Shown: one piece after another, positions 23,996 to 36,308 of the stretch | How the letters are laid out: each line of letters opens with the position of its first letter | How positions within the stretch are numbered: the first letter of the stretch is position 1 | DNA from: Myxococcus guangdongensis | Lineage (GTDB): Bacteria; Myxococcota; Myxococcia; Myxococcales; Myxococcaceae | Assembly (NCBI RefSeq): GCF_024198255.1 | Contig: NZ_JAJVKW010000011.1 | Span: 310,001 to 374,000, forward strand | DNA length: 64,000 nucleotides | Reading direction: 5' to 3' | Notes under the pieces: generated by a model | What the model saw: only the letters and a program-made list of their open reading frames with translations | Database searches by the model: none | Told to the model about the DNA's origin: nothing | Translations under genes and position numbers: made by a program

Positions 23996-26557
23996 ATGGG
24001 CCCGGCCACGCCTGAATCCGGGAAGATGTCCCCACCCCTCCCAGCGCGCACACCCGAGGCGCCCGCTTCCGCCACCCTCTTGCCGCTGACCTGGCCCGCG
24101 GCGCTCATCGGGCTGCTGTTCGGCGTGCTGATGACGTACGTGCCCTACGAGTTCCGGGTGGCCGCCTTCCGGCCCCTGTACCCGTACGTCCGGCTGCTGG
24201 GCCTCGTGTATCTCACCGGCAGCATCTGCCTGATGGGCGCCCTGCTCTATCCGCGCGCGCCGCGCTGGCTGGACGTGGGCGGCCGCGTGCTGCTGGGCGC
24301 GGCCATCGCGCTGTACTGGTGGGTGCTCAACGTGCTGCCCGGCAGCCTCACGGGCATCGTGCTGTACCCGCTGCTGTTCGTCGGGCTCTTGCTGGAGGGG
24401 ATTCCCGCCCTGCGCCAGCGCGCCATGCTGCGAGGGCTGGCGGCGCTCACCGGCACCGCGTTCGGCGTGGCGTTGCTGTCCGTGCCGGAGCGCTTCCCGC
24501 TGTCCGTCTACGCGCACCTGGCCCCGCTGCGTCCGCTGGTGGGCCTGCTCTTCGCGGCGGGCGGACTGGGGCTCCTGCTTCCCGCGCGCTGGCTGCACCC
24601 GCGCGTGCCCGCGCTGCTCATGGGTGTGCTCGCGGTGCCCTTCTCGCTGCTGGCGTACGCGCTGGCGCGGGGCGCGTCGTGGCTGGGCGCCAGCGTCTAC
24701 ACCGTGCTCGCGCTCGCGTGTGTCGCGCAGGCGGTGAACTGGCGGCCGCGCGCGCCGCGCACCGTGGGCTGGAAGCTCTTGCGCGGGCTGGCCTTCGCCG
24801 GCCTGGTGCCGCTGCTCGCGCTGGGCGGCCTGGCCGCCTTCCTGGCGCAGAACGCCATCGAGAAGCAGGTGCGCGACGACACGCGCTACGCGGCGGCGGG
24901 CGAGGCGGACTTCCTCCGGCGCTACCTGGATGACTCGCGCGAATCGCTGTACCTGTTGCTGGAGTCACCGGGTTTCCGCGCCGCGCTCATGAGCGGGGAG
25001 CGCGAGTCCCTCAAGCCCTACCTCTCCAACCTGGCCGCGCGCGAGCGCACCTTCCACGCCGCGCTGGTGCTGGACGAGCGCGCGACGGTGCTGGCCACCT
25101 CCGAGGGCCTGGAGGGCTGGGGCTTCCAGATGCGGGAGCTGTTCCCGGAGCCGCCCGCGCCTGGGGAGCTGCCGCTGTCGCTGCCCTTCACCCGGCCTCC
25201 CGACAAGCCGCTCGTGGCGGTGGCGCTGCCGTTCCAGCTGGACATCCACGGCGCGCGGCGGGGCCTGCTCGTGGGGCTGCTCTCCCTGGAGCGGCTGAGC
25301 GAGGCCGCCACGCCCGCGTCGCGTCGCTTCCGCGTGCAGGTGCTGGACAGGCGGGGCCAGAAGATTCTCCGGGACACCGCGCCAGGGGCGCAGTTGCTGG
25401 GCTCGGCGCACCTGCCCGAGGCGCTGCAGGAGGAGCTGGCGCGGCCCGGTGGCGGCGTGCTGGAGGCGTTCGACGCCGCGGACCGGCGGGTGCTCGCGGC
25501 CGAGGCGCCCGTGGAGGGCTCGCCCTGGAGCGTCGTGGTGACGCAGGAGCTGGGCGTGGCCTACGCGGCGATTACGCGCATGAGCGCGGCCGTGGTGGGG
25601 CTGGTGCTGATGGGCGTGGTGATGGCCCTGGCGCTCTCGCAGCTCGTCGCGCGCGACGTCATCCGACGGCTGGGCACGCTGCGCGAGGCCACCGCCGCCC
25701 TGGCCGCGGGCGACCTCACCCGCCGCGTGGAGGTGGAGGAGGACGACGAGCTGGGAGAGCTGGCGCGCGGCTTCAACGAGATGGCGGACCGCACCGGCGC
25801 CACGCAGGAGGAGCTCAAGGGCGCGGTGCGCGTGCGGGAGGAGTTCCTCAGCGTGGCGAGCCACGAGCTGCGCACGCCCCTCACGCCGCTCAAGGGCTTC
25901 GCGGCCCTGACGCTCCAGCGCCTGGAGAAGAGCGGCGACTTCCCGGAGCGCGAGCGGCTGCTCAAGGCGCTGCGCTCCATGGCGCGGCAGACGGAGCGGC
26001 TGGCCCGGCTGGTGGATGACCTGCTCGACACCGCGCGCATCCAGGGCGGCCGCTTCGAGCTGGAGCGCCAGCGCGTGGACCTCCTGCCGGTGCTGAGCGA
26101 GGTGATGGAGCGCTTCGAGCTGCGCGGCGAGGGCGGCGTCACCTTCGAGCTGCACGTGCCCGAGCACCCCGTGGAGGGAGACTGGGACGCGCCCCGGCTG
26201 GACCAGGTGCTCACCAACCTGGTGAGCAACGCCGTGCGCTACTCGCCCCAGGGCGGCCTCGTGCGGGTGACGGTGGAGGAGGCGCCCGACAGCATCCTCG
26301 TGCACGTGAAGGACGAGGGCATCGGCATCCCCCCGGAGAGCCTGGCGGGGCTGTTCCGTCCCTTCGCGCGCGCGTCCAACGCCACCGCGCGCCACTACGG
26401 CGGCCTGGGCCTGGGCCTGTTCATCTGCCGCGAAATCGTGGAGCGCCACGGCGGCACCATCTGGGCGGAGAGCCCGGGGCCGCAGCAGGGCAGCGCGTTC
26501 CACGTCCGGCTGCCGCGCGACATGGCGCCGCCCGCCGTGTCCGACGCGGCCGCGTGA
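23996..26557 (+). CDS. Membrane sensor histidine kinase (TM domain, dCache-like sensor, HAMP, HisKA, HATPase)
   Basis: 853 residues. About eight hydrophobic segments in the first ~290 residues, an extracytoplasmic sensor region (VRDDTRYAAAGEADFLRRYL, ~290-530) with a further TM helix (VVGLVLMGVVMALALSQLV), HAMP, HisKA with His623 in SVASHELRTPLTPLKG, and HATPase_c (NLVSNAVRYSP, DEGIGIPPESL, GGLGLGLFICREIV, GSAFHVRLP). No receiver domain and no neighbouring response regulator. Its stop is 1 base from that of the convergent kinase at 26559. Start 23996 uses GGGAG; ATG 24026 is possible. Confidence 0.88.
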   Translation: MGPATPESGKMSPPLPARTPEAPASATLLPLTWPAALIGLLFGVLMTYVPYEFRVAAFRPLYPYVRLLGLVYLTGSICLMGALLYPRAPRWLDVGGRVLLGAAIALYWWVLNVLPGSLTGIVLYPLLFVGLLLEGIPALRQRAMLRGLAALTGTAFGVALLSVPERFPLSVYAHLAPLRPLVGLLFAAGGLGLLLPARWLHPRVPALLMGVLAVPFSLLAYALARGASWLGASVYTVLALACVAQAVNWRPRAPRTVGWKLLRGLAFAGLVPLLALGGLAAFLAQNAIEKQVRDDTRYAAAGEADFLRRYLDDSRESLYLLLESPGFRAALMSGERESLKPYLSNLAARERTFHAALVLDERATVLATSEGLEGWGFQMRELFPEPPAPGELPLSLPFTRPPDKPLVAVALPFQLDIHGARRGLLVGLLSLERLSEAATPASRRFRVQVLDRRGQKILRDTAPGAQLLGSAHLPEALQEELARPGGGVLEAFDAADRRVLAAEAPVEGSPWSVVVTQELGVAYAAITRMSAAVVGLVLMGVVMALALSQLVARDVIRRLGTLREATAALAAGDLTRRVEVEEDDELGELARGFNEMADRTGATQEELKGAVRVREEFLSVASHELRTPLTPLKGFAALTLQRLEKSGDFPERERLLKALRSMARQTERLARLVDDLLDTARIQGGRFELERQRVDLLPVLSEVMERFELRGEGGVTFELHVPEHPVEGDWDAPRLDQVLTNLVSNAVRYSPQGGLVRVTVEEAPDSILVHVKDEGIGIPPESLAGLFRPFARASNATARHYGGLGLGLFICREIVERHGGTIWAESPGPQQGSAFHVRLPRDMAPPAVSDAAA

Positions 26558-26558
26558 C

Positions 26559-28298
26559 TCAGGGGGCGTCCGCCGCGGGCTCGGGCGCGCCCGGCACGGA
26601 CAGCCACTCGTCCGGGATGTCGCCCCGGGGCAGCTCCAGCACGAACGTCGAGCCCTGCCCCAGCGCGCTCGTGGCCTTCACGGTGCCGCCGAACGCCTCG
26701 ACAATCTGCCGGGTGATGTAGAGCCCCAGCCCCAGGCCGCCGTAGTGCCTGTCGCTCACCGCGCGCTCGAAGCGCTCGAAGATGCGCGGCAGGTCCTGCG
26801 CGGAGATGCCGATGCCGCCGTCCTCCACGGTGAGGCGCGCGGTGCGCCCGTCGGCCTCCACCGTGAGGCGCACGGGCTGGCCCGCGCCGTACTTCAGCGC
26901 GTTGGACAGGAGGTTGGTGACGACCTGCTCCAGCCGCAGCCGGTCCCACCGCCCCAGCACCGGCACCGGCGCGTGCATCTCCAGCGAGCAGCGGAGCTGG
27001 GCCGCGGACGGCGCGAAGCGGTAGAGGATTTCCGCCGCCACGCTCGCCAGGTCCATCTCCTCCAGCTCCAGCTTCAGCCGGCCGGCGGTGATGCGCGACA
27101 CGTCCAACAAGTTATCGACAAGGCTGGTCAGCTTGCGCACCTGGCGCTGCACCACGTCCAGCGTCTCGGAGACGCGCTCGGCGGACACGGGCTTGCCGTG
27201 GGCGGCCAGCACGTCCACCTGCTTCTGGAGCAGCTGCACCTTGAGGTGCAGCGGCGTCAGCGGCGTCTTCAGCTCGTGGCTGGCGATGCCCAGGAACTCG
27301 TCGCGAAGCCGCACCGCCTCGCGCGCCTCGCGCAGGAGCCGCGCGTTGTCCAGCGACAGCGCCGCCCGCCGCGCCAGCTCCTCCGCCACCCGCTCCTCCT
27401 CGTCGCCGAAGGCGGGCGCCCCCTCCGAGCGGAACAGCGCCAGCGCGCCGATGACCCGTCCGCGCGCCACCAACGGCACGCCCAGGTAGCGCGTCACCCC
27501 CAGGAGCGCGAACAGCCGCGCGTGCTCGGCGTCCCGGGTGAGGGCCTCCACGTGCGTGTCCGACAGCTCCGCCACCCGCTCGGTGCGCCCGGTGAGGAAC
27601 AGGGCTGGCAGCCCACGCGGGTCCAGCGGGTCCGGAGGGTAGCGCCGCAGCATGTCCACCAACAGGACGTGGCGCTCGGGCTCCGCGTGCACCGCCGCCG
27701 CCGCGCGCACCGCCTCGCCGCCGGGCCCCAGGAAGAACACCCCCGCGTCCGCCAACGTGGGCACGAGCAGCCGCAACAGCGGCGCCGTGCACTCCTCGTT
27801 CTCCAGCTCCGCGGCCAGCAGCGCGCCCGCCTCCGCGAGCACCCGGGCCGCGCGCATCGCGTCCAGCCGAGGCGCCTCCACCTCCCGCGCGCGCAGCAGC
27901 ACGCCCGCGGGCTTCGCGCCGGGCTCCTGCCCCACGGGGAACACGCTGCCCTCCAGCACCACCCGCGTCCCGTCCGGACGGCACAGGCCCCAGCGCTCCT
28001 CGCGCACCACCTCGCCCGCGAGCGCCCGGGACAGCGGCGACACCGCGAGCGCCCCACCGCCCTGGTCCACTTGCACCCACGCGCAGCCCGGAAGATTGCC
28101 GTGAGACTCGATTCTCGAGGGCGCGGGAACCCCGAAGCGCAGCCCCGCTTCGGCGTTGAATGCGAGCACGCGGCCCGTCGCGTCCATCAGCAGCACGGCT
28201 TCGCCCGTCTGCTCCACGAGCAGGCGCAGGGCCGCATCGCCCGCCCGTTCCACGAGCGCCTGATGAATCAACGAAAGCTGGGCGCGGCCAGAGGACAT
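26559..28298 (-). CDS. Cytoplasmic PAS-GAF sensor histidine kinase
   Basis: 579 residues, no TM segments. PAS-like N-terminus (AVLLMDATGRVLAFNAEAG), GAF domain in the middle (LPALFLTGRTERV, TRYLGVPLVARGRVIGALAL), then HisKA with His341 in LGIASHELKTPLTPLHLK and HATPase_c (NLLSNALKYGAGQP, DGGIGISAQDLP, GGLGLGLYITRQIV, GSTFVLELP). Partner regulator not local. Upstream start codons in frame exist (near 28345); ATG 28298 was chosen on domain content. Convergent with the kinase before it, divergent from the hybrid kinase after it. Confidence 0.87.
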   Translation of the reverse strand: MSSGRAQLSLIHQALVERAGDAALRLLVEQTGEAVLLMDATGRVLAFNAEAGLRFGVPAPSRIESHGNLPGCAWVQVDQGGGALAVSPLSRALAGEVVREERWGLCRPDGTRVVLEGSVFPVGQEPGAKPAGVLLRAREVEAPRLDAMRAARVLAEAGALLAAELENEECTAPLLRLLVPTLADAGVFFLGPGGEAVRAAAAVHAEPERHVLLVDMLRRYPPDPLDPRGLPALFLTGRTERVAELSDTHVEALTRDAEHARLFALLGVTRYLGVPLVARGRVIGALALFRSEGAPAFGDEEERVAEELARRAALSLDNARLLREAREAVRLRDEFLGIASHELKTPLTPLHLKVQLLQKQVDVLAAHGKPVSAERVSETLDVVQRQVRKLTSLVDNLLDVSRITAGRLKLELEEMDLASVAAEILYRFAPSAAQLRCSLEMHAPVPVLGRWDRLRLEQVVTNLLSNALKYGAGQPVRLTVEADGRTARLTVEDGGIGISAQDLPRIFERFERAVSDRHYGGLGLGLYITRQIVEAFGGTVKATSALGQGSTFVLELPRGDIPDEWLSVPGAPEPAADAP

Positions 28299-28523
28299 GA
28301 GTTCAGGGACTCTCCGCTCGTGGCATGGTGGCATCCCCACCCGCATGAAGGAAGACAACTCCCCGCCCTCGCACAACATCCAACGGCACGCGGTCCGAAT
28401 CCCAGGCCCGGGGTCAGGCCAGCCCCCTTGCTTGGCCTGCAGGAAATCCTGAATCGTTGGATAGTTGCACACCGTCCGGACGCCCAGCCCGGATGAGCGC
28501 GGTCCACTTCCTCGAGCCTCAAC

Positions 28524-31379
<2,856 letters not shown>

Positions 31380-31385
31380 CGCCCC

Positions 31386-32042
31386 ATGTGGACCGATGAG
31401 GAGCTGCGCGACTTGGACGGGTGCGCCGCGCGGCTGCTCGCGCGGGTGCGCGAGTCGGACGGGCTGGAGCAGGTGCGCGCGCAGGTGGCCGAGGCCCAGG
31501 TCGTGGACGCGGGGCTCGTCGCGGAGATGACGGCGGGGCTGGTGAAGAGCTTCGGGATGTACCGCGAGCCTCGCTACCTGCGGCAGGAGGCGTACGCATG
31601 GGAGGAGCTGGACGGCGTGCGCCGCGCACGCGTCCGGCCGCTGTCGGGCCTGTTGCTGTACTGGGCGGGTGGCGACGTGAGCCCCTTCGTGCCCCAGGAG
31701 GTGTGGGGCCAGGGGCTGGTCGAGCACTTCTACGAGGAGCTGGGGGAGGAGAACGCGCTGGACTACAGCGCGACGAACTTCGACACCTGCGGCGGCTTCG
31801 GGCTGGGCTCGCTGGGGGATGCGCTGCTGGAGCTGGCCGAGGACCGCGAGCTTCGCGAGCTGGCGGTGTTCGCGCCGCTCGAGAAGTTGCTGGTGGTGCG
31901 CTCGCTCCAGTGCGCGCGCGAGGCGGTGCGGAAGGCCGTGGAGTCGGAGGCCTTCCGCGCGCTGCCCCGTGAGGCGTCGTTCCAGGTCCTGGCCATGCCG
32001 GGACACGACGAGCCGGCGTGCCTGCTGTGGCGGACGCCCTGA
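31386..32042 (+). CDS. Hypothetical protein, unknown
   Basis: 218 residues, acidic, no signal peptide or TM segment. Not recognised. Composition is that of a folded cytoplasmic protein; notable segments are GMYREPRYLRQEAYAWEELD and a glycine patch (DTCGGFGLGSLGDALLELA). GGAGG lies 11 bases upstream, and the start is 6 bases after the hybrid kinase stop, so it is probably translated from the same transcript. It could be an accessory to that kinase, but nothing in its sequence shows how. Confidence 0.7.
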   Translation: MWTDEELRDLDGCAARLLARVRESDGLEQVRAQVAEAQVVDAGLVAEMTAGLVKSFGMYREPRYLRQEAYAWEELDGVRRARVRPLSGLLLYWAGGDVSPFVPQEVWGQGLVEHFYEELGEENALDYSATNFDTCGGFGLGSLGDALLELAEDRELRELAVFAPLEKLLVVRSLQCAREAVRKAVESEAFRALPREASFQVLAMPGHDEPACLLWRTP

Positions 32043-32046
32043 CGGA

Positions 32047-32691
32047 CTACTTCACGCCGTCGAGCGACAGCGGCCCGCTGTCCAGCAGGCGCTGACGCGT
32101 CACCACCTGGCCGTACTCGGCGGAGCGGAAGGTGCGCCCGCCCGATTCGGTCGTGCCATGCAGGCGCACCTCGGAGGTGTCCGGAAGGTAGCCCACGCGC
32201 AGGCGCAGCTCGCGCACGGCGGACAGCTCGAGCGTCGTCTCCGGGCCCTGGGAATAGGGCAACGACGTGCGCAGCGGCAGGGGAACCACCAGGCGCGAGG
32301 ACACGGTGGCACCGGGCGCCAACGGGCTGACGTTGGGGACCTCGGGCATCTCCACCTCGAAGTCCTCCGGCACGGGCACCAGCGCGCGCAGCAGCACGGC
32401 GCCGTCACCGGAGAGCTCCACGTAGGCGCGCTCGGGGGCGAGGCCGACGAAGCCCGTGGGGCCCCACTCCGGCAGGCCATCCACGAGCAGCACCTCGCGC
32501 GGCGAGCCGTTGTGCACCACGTACGAGACGGCGAGCCCCTCGGGCCCGCTCGACACCGACTCCACCTTCAGCTCCACCACGTCCGCCTGGGCCACGCTTC
32601 CTCCCGCATTCACCGGGCGCTCCGCCCGCGTGCAGCCGACGATTATGGCCAGCGCCATGCCGAGGGCGCCAGCCTGGAGCAGGGCTCGCAT
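32047..32691 (-). CDS. Lipoprotein downstream of the M91/RTX gene
   Basis: 214 residues: signal peptide MRALLQAGALGMALAIIVGC, lipobox IVGC-T, and a mature part rich in beta-strand pattern (VELKVESVSSGPEGLAVSYVV, LVVPLPLRTSLPYSQGPE). No named domain recognised. Its start is 3 bases from the stop of the M91/RTX gene on the same strand, indicating co-transcription; the second M91 copy at 34680 has no such partner. A surface immunity or anchoring role is a guess. Confidence 0.75.
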   Translation of the reverse strand: MRALLQAGALGMALAIIVGCTRAERPVNAGGSVAQADVVELKVESVSSGPEGLAVSYVVHNGSPREVLLVDGLPEWGPTGFVGLAPERAYVELSGDGAVLLRALVPVPEDFEVEMPEVPNVSPLAPGATVSSRLVVPLPLRTSLPYSQGPETTLELSAVRELRLRVGYLPDTSEVRLHGTTESGGRTFRSAEYGQVVTRQRLLDSGPLSLDGVK

Positions 32692-32694
32692 GGA

Positions 32695-34200
32695 CTAGTA
32701 GCGCGGGCGGGTGGGCAGGTTCAGCTCGTCGCGCAGGACGTTCTCGCCCGGGCGGCCCGGCTGCACCACGTCCGGCGTGGCGGGGTTCTGGTCCAGGTCG
32801 ATGGGCAGCCCCACCGCGGACGTCTCGCGGTTGTTGACGCCGTTCTTCTCGCCGCGCGCCAGCGTGCCGTTGGCGTAGTCGGACGCGTGCACCAGCTCGT
32901 GGAACAGGGCCACGATGGGAGGACGGGTCATCCACTCCTCGCCGCCGAGCGAGACGCGCGTGGTGTTGTAGTTCACCGTGCCGTCGGTGCCCTTGCCCGG
33001 CGTGCCGTCCGTGTTGAACCAGGCGTCATCGCGGTTGGCGGGAGACGCGGAGTTTCCGCTGGTGGTCTCCTTGATGGTCGTCGAGTGGCCGCTGTCATCC
33101 AGCGTGCGCAGCAGGTCCTGGCCCGAGGGCAGCGAGCGCATCGCGTCCAGGTCCGACTGCGTGCGCGCCTGGAAGTCCGCGCTGCCCTCCACCGTCACGG
33201 AGCGGCCGCGCTGGCTCGCGTTGGTCATGTCGACGATGGTCCGCTCGCTCGCGGCGCCGTCGGTGGTCTCGTTCTCCTCGACGTAGAGCTTGTCGTCGCC
33301 GCCGTTGCCCTCGACGAGGTCCGCGCCCTCGCCGCCCGCCACCGCGTCGTTGCCTTCACCGCCGCTCAGCCGGTCATTGCCGCGGCCGCCGATGACCTGG
33401 TCATCGCCCGCGCCGCCCGTGGCCGTGTCGTCGCCCGCGCCACCGTCGATGTAGTCGCGGCCGTCGCCACCATCGAGCTGGTCGTTGCCGTCCAGGCCGT
33501 AGAGCACGTCGCGACCCGCGCCGCCCTCCACCCGGTCGTCGCCCGCGCCGCCCTCGACGTAGTCGTCACCGTCGTCACCGGACACCGTGTCATTGCCCGT
33601 GCCGCCGATGATGGTGTCGTTGCCCGCGCCGCCACGGATGGTGTCGTGACCCGCGCCGCCCTTCAGCGTGTCGTTGCCGTCGCCACCGTCCAGCGTGACA
33701 TCCACCGTGACGTTCGGGTCCACCGTGATGGTGTCGTTGCCGGCGCCGCCGTTGATGATGGCGTTCTTCGACTGCTCGGGCGACAGCGTCACCGTGTCGG
33801 AGCCCGACTTGATGACCAGTCCACCGCTCTTGTTCATCGTCACCGTCGCGGTGTTGTTCCCCGCGCCCAGGTCCACCACCGTCTGACCGTTCGCGTTCGT
33901 GCTCACCTGCGGCGCCGTCGCGGAGCCCGCGGCCTGCTTCACCTTGTCCGCCAGCTTCGCGATGGCCTTGCCCAGCCCGCCGCCAGGGCCGGGAGGAGGC
34001 GCACCCTCGAAGTCACTGCCACCCGTGCGGGACTTCGTGCTCGCGCGCGTGGGGGCCGCGTCGAAGCCGTCCTTCATCCGCTGGTCCACCGCCGTCTTCA
34101 CGACGTTGGGGCGCTGGGCCGGCTGCTTCGCCGTCTCCTGCTTCGGCTCGGGCTTCACGTACGAGGTGCTGCGCGAACCGGTCTTCCCAATCGTGGACAT
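32695..34200 (-). CDS. RTX-repeat protein with C-terminal M91-type zinc metallopeptidase domain, copy 1
   Basis: 501 residues. Low-complexity basic/Pro N-terminus (MSTIGKTGSRSTSYVKPEP), about 16 consecutive calcium-binding RTX nonapeptides (GGAGNDTIT, GGAGHDTIR and relatives, roughly residues 160-305), then a C-terminal domain with the zinc site His434-Glu-Leu-Val-His in LFHELVHASDYANG, matching the HExxHxxD arrangement of M91 (NleD-like) effectors, and PDVVQPGRPGENVLRDELNL at the end. No Sec signal; RTX repeats suggest type I or other direct secretion with folding outside the cell in calcium. AGGGAG precedes the ATG. Paralogue at 34680. Confidence 0.85.
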   Translation of the reverse strand: MSTIGKTGSRSTSYVKPEPKQETAKQPAQRPNVVKTAVDQRMKDGFDAAPTRASTKSRTGGSDFEGAPPPGPGGGLGKAIAKLADKVKQAAGSATAPQVSTNANGQTVVDLGAGNNTATVTMNKSGGLVIKSGSDTVTLSPEQSKNAIINGGAGNDTITVDPNVTVDVTLDGGDGNDTLKGGAGHDTIRGGAGNDTIIGGTGNDTVSGDDGDDYVEGGAGDDRVEGGAGRDVLYGLDGNDQLDGGDGRDYIDGGAGDDTATGGAGDDQVIGGRGNDRLSGGEGNDAVAGGEGADLVEGNGGDDKLYVEENETTDGAASERTIVDMTNASQRGRSVTVEGSADFQARTQSDLDAMRSLPSGQDLLRTLDDSGHSTTIKETTSGNSASPANRDDAWFNTDGTPGKGTDGTVNYNTTRVSLGGEEWMTRPPIVALFHELVHASDYANGTLARGEKNGVNNRETSAVGLPIDLDQNPATPDVVQPGRPGENVLRDELNLPTRPRY

Positions 34201-34679
34201 GCGGCTTCTCCCTGAGGCGGCCCGCGACGGTAAAGCGGACCAACGCCGAACTCCTTGATTATCGGAACCTCGGGAACCCAGTTGCTTCGAAGCCCGGGGC
34301 GGGGAGTGGATCACCCGTTCAGCGGGGGCGCGGGACTGGGTGACTGGCGCGCGACGTGTCCGCGCCGCATCCAGCGCCTGTCGTTCCAGCAGGTTGGCGG
34401 GGGAGTACGGATCAACCCGGCACATGAGCCCCAGCCTCAGGGCGGCGATGCCGGAGAGGATTGCCCGAGCGAAGCCCTCCTCGACGTGGAGAAGGCATCC
34501 CCTGCTCGCGGCCCTGCCCCCATGTCGACGCCGCACCGGAGGCACGTGTCCGAGCAGAGCACGCCCCCGCGGAGAGCAGGCGCATCCCTGCGCGGTCCTG
34601 AATCCACGTCGACGGCGACGCTGGAGGCGAGGCGCCCTCAGGGGCACCCCGCCATCATCGGCTCACCTCGAAGCGCTGC
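34201..34679. other. Intergenic region between the two M91/RTX genes
   Basis: 480 bases. Contains the promoter of copy 1 (34258-34285). The remainder (about 34300-34679) is G+C-rich without a believable gene or repeat; presumably includes the end of the copy 2 transcript. Confidence 0.5.
34258..34285 (-). promoter_or_regulatory. Promoter of M91/RTX copy 1
   Basis: On the minus strand GCAACT, 16 bases, GATAAT: a good sigma70-type -10 with a weak -35, 58 bases before the start codon. The same arrangement and much flanking sequence (TCGAAGCAACTG, TTCCGATAATC) recur before copy 2. Confidence 0.55.
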
Positions 34680-36200
34680 TCAGTAGTGCGGACGCGTGGG
34701 CAGGTTCAGCTCGTCGCGCAGGACGTTCTCACCCGGGCGGCCCGGCTGCACCACGTCCGGCGTGGCCGGGTTCTGGTCCAGGTCGATGGGCAGGCCCACC
34801 GCGGACGTCTCCAGGTTGCGTACGCCGTCCTTCGAGCCGTTCGCCAGCGTGCCGTTCGCGATGTCGGACGCGTGCACCAGCTCGTGGAACAGACCGACGA
34901 TGGGGGGACGGTTCATCCACTCGTCGCCGCCCAGCGAGATGCGCGTGGTGTTGTAGTTCACCGACGCATCCGAGCCCTTGCCCGGCGTGCCGTCCGCGTT
35001 GAAGAAGCCATCGTTGAAGTTCGTGCCCGACGCGGTGTTGCCGCCAGACGTCTCCTTGATGGTCGTCGAGCGGCCGCTCTTGTCCAGCGTGCCCAGCAGC
35101 TCCTGCCCCGACGGTAGCGAGCGCATCGCGTCCAGGTCCGACTGCACGCGCGCCTGGAACTCCGCGCTGCCCTCCACCTTCACCGAGCTGCCGCGCTTGT
35201 CCGCGTCCGTCATGTCGACGATGGTCCGCTCGCCCTTGGCCGCGTCCGCCGTCTCCTCGCCCTCCTCGACGTAGAGCTTGTCGTCGCCGGCGTTGCCGCT
35301 GACGGTGTCCTTACCCGCGCCGCCCGCCACCGCGTCGTTGCCCTCGCCACCCGACAGGGTGTCGTCGCCACGACCGCCGATGACCTGGTCATCACCGGCG
35401 CCGCCCGTGGCCGTGTCGTCGCCCGCGCCCGCGTCGATGTAGTCGCGGCCCTCGCCGCCGTCCATCTGGTCATTGCCGTCCAGGCCGTAGAGCACGTCGC
35501 GTCCCGCGCCACCCTCCACCCGGTCGTCGCCCGCGCCGCCCTCGACGTAGTCGTCACCGTCGCCACCGGACACCGTGTCATTGCCCGTGCCGCCGATGAT
35601 GGTGTCGTTGCCCGCGCCACCGAGGATGGTGTCGTGACCCGCGCCGCCCGTCAGCTTGTCGTTGCCCTCGCCACCGTCCAGCGTGACATCCACCGTGACG
35701 TTCTTGTCCACCGTGATGGTGTCGTTGCCGGCGCCGCCGTTGATGATGGCGTTCTTCGACTGCTCGGGCGACAGCGTCACCGTGTCGGAGCCCGACTTGA
35801 TGACCAGTCCACCGCTCTTGTTCATCGTCACCGTCGCGGTGTTGTTCCCCGCCCCCAGGTCCACCACCGTCTGACCGTTCGCGTTGGTGCTCACCTGCGG
35901 CGCCGTCGCGGAGCCCGCGGCCTGCTTCACCTTGTCCGCAATCTTCGCGATGACCTTGCCCAGCCCACCACCAGGGCTCGGCGGCGCGTTCTCCGTGGTG
36001 CGCGCCTCCGTGAGCACCTGCGGCCGGGACGCCGAGCCCGCGCGAGCCGGGGCCGCGTCGAAGCCGTCCTTCATCCGCTGGTCTACCGCCGTCTTCACCG
36101 CGTTGCGCTGCGCCTGGGCGGGCTGCTTGGCCGTCTCCGCCTTCGGCTCGGGCTTCACATACGTGGGGGTGCGCGAACCCGTCTTGCCAATCGTGGACAT
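34680..36200 (-). CDS. RTX-repeat protein with C-terminal M91-type zinc metallopeptidase domain, copy 2
   Basis: 506 residues, same architecture as the downstream copy: N-terminus MSTIGKTGSRTPTYVKPEP, ~16 RTX nonapeptides, and HELVHASDIANG zinc motif with the same C-terminal block. The stretch from the pre-RTX region through the repeats is almost identical at DNA level between copies while the N-terminal linker differs (SASRPQVLTEARTTENAPP here), suggesting recent duplication or gene conversion. GAGGAAG precedes the ATG. Likely a secreted effector acting on host or prey proteins by analogy with NleD; target unknown. Confidence 0.85.
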   Translation of the reverse strand: MSTIGKTGSRTPTYVKPEPKAETAKQPAQAQRNAVKTAVDQRMKDGFDAAPARAGSASRPQVLTEARTTENAPPSPGGGLGKVIAKIADKVKQAAGSATAPQVSTNANGQTVVDLGAGNNTATVTMNKSGGLVIKSGSDTVTLSPEQSKNAIINGGAGNDTITVDKNVTVDVTLDGGEGNDKLTGGAGHDTILGGAGNDTIIGGTGNDTVSGGDGDDYVEGGAGDDRVEGGAGRDVLYGLDGNDQMDGGEGRDYIDAGAGDDTATGGAGDDQVIGGRGDDTLSGGEGNDAVAGGAGKDTVSGNAGDDKLYVEEGEETADAAKGERTIVDMTDADKRGSSVKVEGSAEFQARVQSDLDAMRSLPSGQELLGTLDKSGRSTTIKETSGGNTASGTNFNDGFFNADGTPGKGSDASVNYNTTRISLGGDEWMNRPPIVGLFHELVHASDIANGTLANGSKDGVRNLETSAVGLPIDLDQNPATPDVVQPGRPGENVLRDELNLPTRPHY

Positions 36201-36280
36201 GTCTTCCTCTTTCGGCGGGCGCGCTCCCAATGCGGTCCCGACCCTCTGAAGTCGCGGTCGGAGAAGCCCCAACCTTCCCG

Positions 36281-36308
36281 ATTATCGGAATCCCGGGATG
36301 GCAGTTGC
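36281..36308 (-). promoter_or_regulatory. Promoter of M91/RTX copy 2
   Basis: Minus strand GCAACT - 16 bases - GATAAT, 81 bases before the start codon, same spacing as the copy 1 promoter. Sequence between the boxes is partly conserved, so both genes probably respond to the same signal. Confidence 0.55.

Noticed and set aside
31819..34215. Plus-strand frame of 798 codons opposite the RTX gene
   Set aside because: Mirror of the RTX repeats, Val/Ala/Arg-rich, no domain and no start context.
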